Shown here piece after piece: positions 36,299 to 48,600 of a DNA stretch of 64,000 bases. The translations under genes and the position numbers were made by a program. How positions within the stretch are numbered: position 1 is the stretch's first letter; each line of letters starts with the position of its first letter. This DNA comes from Apostichopus japonicus (lineage: Eukaryota; Echinodermata; Holothuroidea; Aspidochirotida; Stichopodidae). Below the pieces are notes generated by a model. It saw only the letters and a program-made list of their open reading frames with translations, searched no databases and was not told where the DNA came from. The stretch covers positions 33,191,668 to 33,255,667 of the forward strand of contig NC_092569.1 in NCBI RefSeq assembly GCF_037975245.1, written 5' to 3'.

Positions 36299-36624
36299 CT
36301 ACACAGGCCGTATTTTCATATCTGTGTATTGCAGGCTGCATCCGTAAGTGTTCAAACTAGAACTGTACCAGAACATGTACGTTCCTCGAGTAGAGCCGTC
36401 GTAGTCTCCGTTGAGATTTGAATATCCACAATAACGACAGTAACTGCCATCAGGGAAAAAATAGCAATAGTATCCACTAGTAGAGCAGTAACTATAATAA
36501 TAATAATAACGGTACCACCAGCCACCTCGATGTCCCTCCGCACAGTCGTAACTACTATATCCGTCGTTGTCCTGGTCTTTTGTACTGAATTGTCTATTGT
36601 TGTTGTAAGACAAACGGTCATTAC
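36299..36624 (-). CDS. Exon 8: end of second FReD with Tyr/Cys-rich insertion
   Basis: Acceptor TTCTTGCAG|G, 107 codons to TAG. FSTKDQDNDG is the calcium-binding loop; CAEGHRGGWWY and GYSNLNGDYDG are the usual flanks of the ligand pocket; YTDMKIRPV is the canonical end. Between WWYRY and CGYSNLNG sit about 25 extra residues rich in Tyr and Cys, partly encoded by a (TAT)n run. The FReD consensus has no such insert. Confidence 0.92.
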
Positions 36625-39117
36625 CTGCAAGAAACAAGAAAGACTAAATAAACCGATCAATTTATCGACTTTGAACGATCGAACAGTGTATACAAGTTAG
36701 AGGGCAGTGCGTTTTTGTCCTGACAAGATAATAACGTCAGTTCCGCTTATTGTTTGTTTTTTGTGCTCATTAACTAAGATAAATAAGTAGGTATTTTGTC
36801 TTTGCAAGGACGTTTTTATGCTTTTTTTAAATTTTTTGTTCCGCTTGAAATACAGTGCCGCTACAAGAGTAACATACAGATGGGGAAACTACTTTAACCA
36901 AATGCTGCGTTTGGGTTACTAGAGTTGCTAATATCGCTCTTTCATTTTTATTTATTTATCGGCATTTAACACTACTATTCATTCTTTTATTTATTTGATT
37001 GTTATTTTGAAGGTAAAAAATAAGCTTACTAACTCTGTCAAATTATAACAAGTTATACTTGTTATAATCAAATCAAAACATGTTATAAATTTCTTGTTTG
37101 TCACGGTGTTTAATGTTGTAATTTGTTGAATAATATGATGTATAATTTAATTTGCATAACCAACTTTTCATTTATCCCCTCATTCAACCCAGTACTTATT
37201 TTTTTATTGTACCAAATAGGCTAACTAAGGCTCTCTTCGAACTTGGATAAGGAGGGTGTGGGGGGGGGGGGCTGTGTGATGTAGCTTCCTATATTATTCA
37301 ATTTAGGAAAACAAGGGTATCGTTGAAGGATCTAGTCCTGAGTAATCTTACTTGTTTTTATTACATACAAAGTAATAATTGCATTTTGCTGAAAAGGCCA
37401 TCTCCCAATAAAACAAAAATCAAATAGACGGCATAATTATTTCTGTCAATATTATGTTTGTAATATAATATCTGCCGGGCTCCAAGTTCCCTGTTCTACT
37501 GTATACAAGGTATACAGGGTGTTATTGCCATCGATTGTTCAAATTCTTTACCCTACATCTATAGCACTTTGTAATCTTTGTATCTTTCAACCTGAGCTCA
37601 TACGTTGGACTATAAACGTAGATTGAAATTTACACTAAACACAAATCATGAAATAAATATGTTTTAATGAAGAATAGAACCGACATTGTATAAAGACAAT
37701 TTACTATGAATGTAGTAGCTAATATTTTAGGTTTCGAGAAACTAACCAAACGTCGATATATTACATTTATGAAAATCTTGAATGATATTGACCATTGAAA
37801 TTTAAATATTTAGTTCTTATCGACATGTGCCATCTAGTCTCGTACGTATAACTTCTTCGAACAGGCTGATTGATTGATTACAATTTCTCTAATCTATACA
37901 GACGAATATTGAAAACTACATCCTGTCTGATTCCTCTGTTTCAATGTTCTATGAATGATAAACCCTAGATGAATTTATATATAACATGATTATATTAACA
38001 TAGCGCCTCAACATTTTCAGATATGAGAATCATCGAATATACATACCACAGTTACGTGAAGGCACATGTGACATGCTTCCAGGTACTACTCATGTATTAT
38101 TAACCCCTTTGTAAGTGTTGCGAGTTTCGTAGGCAACAGCGCGCGGTAAGGCAACAGATATTTACGTCAAATTTCAGAATATTCGTTTAGGTTGGGATGA
38201 TAGTGATGTTGAGATTTAATTTCTTTGTGTCAGAAATACATAGAGCTTGGCTACTATTAGAATATCTACTGTCATAGTTTTATATATTGTTAGGTGCTTG
38301 TTACGTGCAAACACGGCAAGGAGACCTGTGTTGCCAATGAAAAGCGAATCTAATCGTCTGCTTCTTATGTCTGCACACATTGTATACAGTCCTGAAAACC
38401 TACATGCGTTCCAGCTGTAGTTCAAACGTTTGAAAGAAAATAGCAATGTTCGGAATTGAAAATTGCTGTAAACATTGAACTCATATATCATTTAGCCAGA
38501 AATACGGTAGCTATGAGATCAAGACATTAGTTGTTTTAGAATAAACATTTAAGGAGTACTACAAGAATGAATTGCTATAGGGGAGCACGTCACGTGATCC
38601 TCCTTGGTTGGCACGTTTCTTTGTGTTGTTGTATTTTTTTTTGGGGGGGGGGAGGGGGTCTTCACGCTTTTCCTAATTGACGTAATCGTTCCAGATTTAT
38701 GTATGCTTCAATGATTAGAACATCAACTACTCACCTGTATTTCCACTGTGTGATCCAACTGATAGTCGATACTTGTCTGCCTCGTCAGTAATGCTAAAAG
38801 TCGAATAGATGGCGTAATACGATGATGAAGCGGAATCCCTTAGATCAATACGAAGCTGGTACGTTTTCTGGTTGGTCATAGAGTGGATATATTTATTACC
38901 TAGCCAGTGGTCTTGATTCTTATTACCGAAACCGTTCTTGTAGTCCAACCAACCAAGATAAAAGTCAACGGAGGCACTCGATCGTCGCTGGAAAACCTAT
39001 GAAATGAAAACAAAAAGGTAATCCAATTGTTTCATCTACTAATCCTTAAGGGTATGACATTCAAAGCCGTAGAAGAGTTAATAAAGATTAATATAAGATC
39101 TATACATATATATATAC

Positions 39118-39171
<54 letters not shown>

Positions 39172-39579
39172 AAAACGTATTCAGAAGAAAAATCCAGAAC
39201 AGTGTAAAAACTTCCAGCCTCCACCGGATTCGAACCCTAACCAACTCGGCTATGGACGCTGATTGTATATCCAGAGGTTCGAAACCGGTAAGGAAGGTCT
39301 TATTTTACTGTAGGCGTTTGACATGTATCGAACAGTACTACTTCTGTTTTCGGTGACATATTTTGCCTTACTCTAGAGATCAAACAAATTGCTAACCAAC
39401 TCGAAATCATTTGTGATTCCTAAAGCCGGATCTCGAAAAAGATGCTTTGAACAGATTTCTTGTTAATGAAATGGAGGTAAATGACAAAGGCAAATGAATA
39501 TATATAATTGAAAACGTAATGAGAAGAATATTCCAGAAGAGTGAAAAAACTTCCAGCCTCCCCCGGGATTCGAACCCGC

Positions 39580-39647
<68 letters not shown>

Positions 39648-42600
39648 TATATATAAGTTTCTTGTGATAGAACTTTTTTCCATTGGTCAAATTCAACTCA
39701 ATTAGATCTTCAGTGCATCGTTTTGCAGATGCAAACTACATTGTGTAAAAGGTAACAATTCAAAGCCTTGTTTGCATTACTCACTGTCCATCCTCCTCCG
39801 TTACTTTCCATCTCACAGTAAACCTGAATGCCGCTTGACCAACCATCAGGGTAAATGGTGTAAACACCATCACTGCGTGTACCGGAAACATAAAGCTCGT
39901 AGCAATCTTTTGGGAGTACGCTTGTGCACGTCTCTCCGTCCCCTTCGTAGTTTGTGTTGCAGTAACATTTACGGACACCGTTCCTCTCAGCACAGGTTGC
40001 GTGATCACTACACTGGTAACTCGCCTCTATAATCTGGTTGTTTTGGCAAGTTGATCTTCGTGTACATCCTGAATTGACGTAAAAATCGCCAACCTGTGTT
40101 AAGCCAAAAAGAAACAACAAATAAACAAGTTATTGCAGTAACATTTACGGACATCGTTCCTCTCATCACAGGTTGCGTCATCACTACACTGGTAACTCTC
40201 ATCTATAAGACGATTGTTCCTACAAGTTGAATTTCGTGTACATCTTGAATTGATGTAAAACTTGCCCTCCTAATTTAAGATATTCAGAGAAAAAAAATAG
40301 TAAATAAATTATTTGTCACAAATTTTCACAGTGAAATGAACAGGATGTCAACAATGGATGACCAATGTTAAACAAGTTTTATGTTGTTTTTTAAACCAAC
40401 TCCGATGTAGGGGGCCTATGGATCCGCTATCAAGAACAAAGGTAGTCGTCAAATGTTGCATTCAATGGCTTATTGCGACTTAACATTAGGCCTACAATTA
40501 GTTGTAACCGCAAGACTATGGTATGAGGTATCTATGAAGTTTGTTTTTGGTTTATAAGTGGATGCAAACTCGTATGTCTTATCTTCCTGATTAATGTAAA
40601 ACGTTCCTGACTGACAGTTTTGCCAGAACTGCCCCTTTCCCAACCACGATGTGAGCGCTACTCGGTTATCTGTAAATGTAATGTGATAATCAACAAGTTG
40701 AAATAATAGAAGATTTTCTTCTAATGATATGGACAATGAAGTAAGAGTAAAGCTTAAAAAAGTCCTGAAAGAATCGTACTGACCCCTAATACACTTCCTT
40801 TTTCATCAACGAAGCAGTTGCATTGGTTGAGAGGGATGCATTGTCCTTGCTCTCTCAGATAATCGCTGACGCAAACACATTGCTCTGATTCTGTGCGAGA
40901 GGTAGCCGAGATGCAAGTATCGGGGTCTTCACAAGTCCTCTCACATGTCTCATTGCTAAATATCTCATTAGCTGGACACCATTCAATTTTTAATTCTAGA
41001 CAACAGGAAAGGAAAAAAAATGGTAAATAAAAGTAACCTGATACAGACACAACGAATATGACAAGTGCCAAAGAAAATGTTTTTTTAATTACTGCAATAA
41101 TTGGCTGTCAGAAGGTTAAAGGAAAGTAACACACTTTCAGAGGCAGTTCGAATGACTTCAGAACATTTTAAATCACGCAGTGACCGCTCTTTTGTCACAT
41201 TTATATTAATAGTTACTAAACATTACTAGATAACACCCCATCATTTGTTGTACAAATGAAGCCAGATAGTAATAGCTTTTGTTACAGGGTTTCTCTCGGT
41301 GAAAGTATACTGCTCTCTGACAAAAAAGACAATTAATAGAGACTTCCAAATTTCGTTTGCGTTGGTTGTGCTGATGAAACTGGGGTACGTAACTGTATTC
41401 AGTGTAAGCGTTCTGTTGTACAAACGGTAGATACGGTTCCTTGGTCAGAGACAAGGTTAGTGTTGAGTACAAGGCAGTCTTGTAGTGAGTTCGTAATCAC
41501 ACTTTAACTTATGGAGGCATTTTGGAAATATAGTATAGATACTAATGCAACATTAAGTATTTACACTTTGGGCCTGTACTCACAATCATATGATCATATT
41601 GTTATCGCTACTATATGCATTGTATCGTCATTGTACTCGCTGATTTACTATATGTATACTCGTACTATATATATTGTAGCAGTTTCTTCAAACTAAGAAA
41701 AGATAATTGACATGTAAAGTCTACCTCCAAAAGATCAATTCGTTCTTAGAATGCACATTTCAGTTTATGCACGTTTACTTTTGACATAAATGATATTCTT
41801 ATTATTTGGCTTTATATTGAATAAGAATGTAAAAGACACTTACCATCTGATATTAGGAATTTACCTAAACTTGATATATAATATTTCCCCCATTCATCTG
41901 AGATACGAAAATCGTCGTATGTGACATAGTAAGTTTCTCCAGCAACGTTCTCAAAGTCCATTCTCAGTTGGTACCGCTTTTGATTTGTTAAGTAGGCAAT
42001 TTTCTCATTTCCGATCCAGAACTCACTCCCTAGAAAGCCAAATCCATTTCTGAAGTCTTTCCAACTTCTATTAAAATTTACAGAATCCAATATTCTTCGC
42101 TGTAATACCTACAACGAATATCAAAAAGTTAAGCGTTAACCGGGACGTGATTAAATATGTATATTCGTTCCCTTAGGCTGCAATGCGATTTGTATTTCTA
42201 ACTTCAGTTTTTAGTGTGTGGGCTAGAAGTTTACTGTTTTCTTGGAAGAAGAACTACACTGTTCTTAAATTTCAAAATATATGACATCATTGATTTAAAC
42301 ACTAGCTTCAATAACAAATATCAAGATTCTATTTGAAATAACGATTTTTATTGCACCGCTATATATTACTGTATGCAAAATTGTAAAAAAGTATTTTTTT
42401 ACATATCTATTTCAAGTTGAAAAGGAGACATTATGTAATCAGCCATACCGTCCATCCACCAGTATCAAGATCATTATCACAGTAAGCCTCGAACGGTTCT
42501 GGGTAGCCATCAGGTTTAATAAGATACACTTCAGATGCATTGTGGGTGGAGGAACAAGCATTCGATACTTCTTTGCAATCTCTCGGATACGCAGGTTGTT

Positions 42601-45600
42601 GAAAAACAAAGTAGGAAGAACCTGTATGGAAAGTAAAACAAAGTTAACATTTTATTGGGACTGAAAAATCATTTCAGTTAACGAAAGTATTGCCTTAGAT
42701 ACTCAGCCAATTGTAAGAGAACTAGTTTCGTTACATAAGAAATAAGGTTATACATCAGTTTAAATGCCAACTATTACTCAACTGCAATATAGGAGAATAT
42801 TTCGCGACTAAAATTATATACGGTAATCGTTATTGAATTCTCAGATGTAACTGTTTTGAATCATTAGCTTTGATTAGTTTTCAGCCTGCAAAAAAATATT
42901 CAAAGACCAAATAACTTGAATTTAGTTTTCATCAAACTTCCGTAGTTATCATTCTTATCCAAGTGAGATCAAAAGACTCATGAAGACAGTCCAATCCCAT
43001 ATTTTTTTTTAGCGTACCTGAGAAAATATCGATGTAGCACGTAGGGTGTGAAGAGACCGAAAACACGCGACTCAGAGAAAATCAATCTCATAATAAATGT
43101 TCGGAAATGTTGTCACGATTGAAAAACACACATTTAGAGCAAACACTATAAAGAGCAAATGTTTTAGCCATTCAGCTGGCCAACTTAGTGTTAACATTTA
43201 TAATACATAGCTGATATAACTCACAGAGGTTACTTGTCATAATAAGGTAAGTCGGATGGCATAACTACTACACCTACCTGAAGACCGTACCTCGGCACTG
43301 ACGATAACCTGCGTAATAAAAGAAGGATCAAATGAATCTGTTCGATCGGAAGAAATAACATTTAGGCAAACTGGTCCGATTTGTTTTAGTTTAAGGCAGT
43401 GGTTGTTTCGTTAGTCTTCTACTGAAATTAATATCTAGTCTGCAAGTCAATAAAAACAGAACTGAACTTCATATTACCACTTCCATAAAGGAAACATTAG
43501 ATTAATGGCATTTTCCGGGATTAGATATGTAAGCTAACGTAAAAGAACAAAGGCAATAGCCGGCTGCTTCCTTAATTAAATTTAGTTGCTCATTGCAGAC
43601 AGATGTTCTTTGTTCAAGTGATATTTTGACAGAACATTTCAGACATGATATGTAACGCATTTGTGTTTAACAGTCCTTTATTAAACGGACGGATCTTTTA
43701 TATCGTCCCAGCTATTCTTGTTGGAATATGATTACCGTGTCTTGATCATTACTTAGCAAATGGTAACTCTGAGATTTAAAAGGTGTCATTTTAAATGTAA
43801 GGTAAGTTCTTCTTCACATACTTGTATATCTTACTAAATAAAAACCTCCATTCAAATTATTAACGCACGAGCTTGAGGGGATGCATATGTTGTATTAAAC
43901 TATAAGGCATAAAATAGTAAATACATAGTCTGCGATAATTTTTGTCTTAATTGTTTTTCAGTTGATTGCAAATTTCACAACATTAAAAGTTAAAATTTAT
44001 TACAATATAGCAGTACGTTATGAACTAGAGAATATAGGACAACCTAGTTAAACGCTAATTCTACAAATGTACGTGGTATAGAAAAATAATAGAAAACTTA
44101 ACATTAAAATTTGTCTTCTATAACATGATAATGATGAAAATTGCCAGAGATAAAGAATTTTATCAGAAAATGGACAAACAATAATGAGGAAGATTTCAAA
44201 GACATAAGAAATGTTTTCTTCCTTTCAGACCAAGACATTCAAAAAATACAATTCTGTAATTGTTTTGCCTTATGTTGTACAATTCGTCGGCTTTAAACTT
44301 GTTACAGTTAGAATGATGTTTAGCAACTTAACCATTTACATTTTTCTTGTTTGGTAAATTCCGAATACTGATATTTCAGAACAGACGAGTATATGGGAGT
44401 TTAATTGTCATGAAATTATGATGTTATCTGTCAAGACAAAAATATTGTATAGCATTTCCAGGAGATGAAGTGAATTTAGACAACTCTCTGAATAAACAAA
44501 AGGACACGCTTTAGTTCTTTCCTGAAATGTCAACAGTTCTTTGATATATTTTTGTCTCCATCAAATGTTTGATTTTTTAAAACAACGTCTGCACACGGGT
44601 CATCTTGTCATTATAGCGTTAACGCGTTTATAATGTCAAGAGTTACTTTATCAAGGTTTGGAGAAGAATATGTTCCTTTGATACAAGAATATCAAATCAC
44701 CTTTAACTTAAGTCATGAAAAATAAAATCAATAGAATCGAAATAATTACGAATTTTGATATTACTTTCCTTAGTAGTACAATATGTACCATTGTTACAAA
44801 GAGATTGACGCGGTCAAAGGCGAATATTTTGGGATATAGCCAAATTAGCTTTTTATGCCGATAACGCTTTTGAGGAAGCAATGACTTAGACTGTGTGAGA
44901 CGTTATACTGTTCTATCTGCATTTTTCATTGTGTTTATCGCAGTAATTTGATTGTCACAAGTCGTGTTTTTCTTGAATATGTTGCTCGTTCGAACGATAG
45001 CCACAAAATATCATATGGAGGAATTTAATTAGGTATCTTTCAACAAATCAGTGAATCGAAAGTGTTTCAAGCGAATTATTACCATGTATGGAGTTGTTAA
45101 GTGTTATGATATACTTTCTAGTTTTTCTAAAATGTGCTAGTAAAGCGACATTTAGATACAGTGTAACAGATATGATGAATTTGTTTAATTTTTTAAAGTC
45201 TATTATCCATATTGTTTGAGGCATAGGAAAATTTTCCTTTTGTATACCGAATTAGTTTATATGTTACTTTAAAACGACAAACGAATGTTAAGGTTAGTAC
45301 TCCACCGACCAGCCACATAGTAACATGACGGGAATGTGTGAGTCGGGTGGGAGGGTGTAATGACGGCCAGCGAGATGGGTTGGGTGTGGGTGAACGTCGG
45401 TGACTACGCCCATCACATTTGTATTTAGCATATGTATAAAACCTTCAAAGTCTTAACACGATATACTAGCTCGTTGTATTCCAAAGTTTGGAGAAAAATT
45501 ATTGCAGATTGTCATTAAAATGTTGTTAAACTGGATTATGTAGAAAGTAGGTTGTTCTCGATTAAAATGAAATGAAATTTACTTGTCGGTGGAAATTGTC

Positions 45601-48600
45601 TATCTGCAATTATGTTGTCTCACTTGTTCCTGCATTGATGTTACTGTTACAGATTATATCCCAATTTGAATTTAAGAAAGAAAAAAAGAATGTATGAATG
45701 AATTTTCATTTAGTGTTGAACATTAAAATTATTTTAGGACAAACAAGCAGAATAAAAATAAGGTTTTTTTTTATTGTAAAACATGGTTTCCGCATTGAAA
45801 CGTCCCTATGCAGTTATTTTATGTCCTTTTATTTATTTTCATGATTGGTGAAAATGTACATTTGCTTGTCAAACTATGTCCAGAATATGGCTTATGTTTT
45901 TAACTTTAACCCCCTCCCCCCTCCCCCCCCAAAAAAAACTTTAAAAATTAACTTTTAGACAAGGCATTTATGTAGATTTTAGAACAATTTTCTTTGTATT
46001 ACTTGTAGTTTGACTTGATTTCAAACTTACTTAGAAATGGTCTTGTTAGGAGTTTTATATTGTGTCTGATTTTATACAAAGAGGCTAACTATTATTCGCT
46101 TTTATCTACATTTAGCCTTCACATTGATTCGTTTTAATGGTTGGTTTTGAAATTTAAAGGGTATAAACGAGAGATCCAACACTAGCTTACATCTAAATTG
46201 TTATAATTATATTTATTCGAAGGATTGGAATAAATTAATTCAAATAGTACAAAAATGGCAAATGATAAGATCTTATAAAAGAAACATCAGTTATAAAACA
46301 ACTTATACGTATAAGTAACGTCTATGACATTTGAAATCGACTTTCTTTCTTTTTGTTTTCTTCCAGTTTATTTGATTGAATATCATGTTCGTGTCACAGT
46401 AGTTATTTTTTTTCAATAATGCTTTTACATTACTACTAGTTGTTATTATCATCGCCAAATCGATTGCACTTACTAGACTAACGTTTTAGAACATTTTATA
46501 ATAGCGCGACACGTGAGTAAGTGATAGATAGTTAAACATGTCGCACAAATTTGACAAACAATACTTGATAGGTATTTCATTTTAACTCATAAGAATTAGA
46601 ACAGACATAAGAATAGGATACTGATCATATGTGTAGTTAGAAGAAAGTAAATTCTTTGTTTAATATTTAAATTGATTTATTGAATGAATGCAATACGAGC
46701 ACCCTTTTTTTAAATATAGATCTTCGGTTTGGTAACGATATATCATAAATTCAGATTTAAGTTTGCCGTTCTAAATGTATTTCGTCATTTCGATTCCCCC
46801 TTACATTGGTATTGTAATACGACATTATATCTGAGTTGCTGTCACGCAGTTACTTTTGGTTAAGTTACATTACTTCTCTTTAAAACTCAATTATTGAGGA
46901 AGTACATATACTCTCTAGTTTAAAATCTATCTAATTTAACTGTCACTTCAAAATGCAGGCGATATAGATTTTTTTTTTACAAACTTCATCATGTCTTAAA
47001 GTTTTTCTACTCGTATATCTAGTATCTTTGCGAATGTGCGGTCAAACGGTTCTATTAATCAATATCAAATATAATCTAAATTATATTTACTAGAAGCAAC
47101 TAACAATATAGATGAGAAAAGAAACACTGAATCAGGAAATCACCGTTGGCTAGACACTAAAATCGCCAGAGACATCTCTTATGATCGCATACCATTCTTT
47201 CGTGAAAGCAATTTAAAGTCATATAGTAGTGTCTGAAAATAGACGTAGCACTCACAAAAGGTAATTGTCAATGTTTGGGCTTTGTAGCAGTCTTTTTTTC
47301 TTTGCTAATTTTGTACTGCAATAAACTTGAGTAACCTAAGTTTATGATATTCAGCAATAATCCCGTCCATATGTTTTATATTTATATCACCTTGTTAAAT
47401 TTCTTTAAAGTTAGATTGACATGTAAACCATTTAGTTTTAATGTTTATCAACCTTGTTTCCTTGAATATGTGTTTAAAAAGAATGATCATATAACATATA
47501 ACAAATATCGTTATTGTTTGTTGCAGACTGTTTGCCAAACATAGCTACATAAATAATGACATCTAAACAATTGATATCTATGAGCATGTGAAGGATGTAA
47601 CCATATCGGCGCTGTTTATACATTTTCGAGCTGCAAAATTTCGCGTTTAGATGATAGTTCACTGCAGCGATATCACCAAACTTAAACTGAAAATGTCTTC
47701 AAATTGTATTACAAAGAATGGAACCTTCCACTTTTTTAAAGTTAAGATATCATACTAAAAGAATGTACCATATCATTATAGTTGTATTCACAGTAGCTAT
47801 AATACTGTTTACTATTTGAAATATAGGCTAACTTAACTATCTTTGTACTGGTACTTTGACATTGAAATGTTGTCTTTGTTTTTAGATTATCAAACGTCAA
47901 TGTTGCTTTAAAATTTAATACCGACAACTTGAAAAAGGACAATGAATAACATAACTGCTCGGAAATCATATCAAAATAACAGAGCCGACAAGGGAAGTTG
48001 CTTTTGTACAGATTAGACTCAAGTTATACGTTATACGTATACAGTTTATGTAAAAATAGCAAAGCCTTTATAAAACATCTGTTCAACTTTAGACTGCATA
48101 GGAGAATATTGTATATTACCCATATAAAGAGTAAAGCTCTGTTTCGATAGGGGAATCGCATGATTGCATTTAAAAAAAAAAATATTTGAAATTATGAATC
48201 TTGAAATAACTGAGTGTTACTGTTTCGAATTTAGTTATTATTCTAGAAGAGAGAAGAATGGCATATGGAGCATGAATTTAAACTAAAATTTAAAAAAAAT
48301 GTGAATCAAAGCTCAATAATTTGTAAGATGTAATGAAGGATTGTTGTAACGTGTTGGTATACGGTTAAACAGTGGGGTTGGATATTTGAGGGGAACCTTG
48401 TGCGCTGACGTTATGTACATGATATTGGAAAGCTGTATACTCGAAATATGAAAAAGTATATTTTTACCTGGCCACATCACGAAACGTTATTGATTAAAAA
48501 TTGGTGCGTAACAAAAAAATTTGAGATGTATAATTGGCTTTTATTCTTAAAATTGTACATGGAAGCACTTTTTAAAGAAGAAAGTTGTTATGTATATATT

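Noticed and set aside
36352..36660. 102-codon minus frame overlapping exon 8
   Set aside because: A shadow of exon 8 in another frame; the exon 8 frame carries the FReD motifs.
41206..41472. 88-codon minus frame in FReD intron 4
   Set aside because: Checked as the missing FReD exon: it has no calcium loop, WWY or SNLNG motif, and no phase match.
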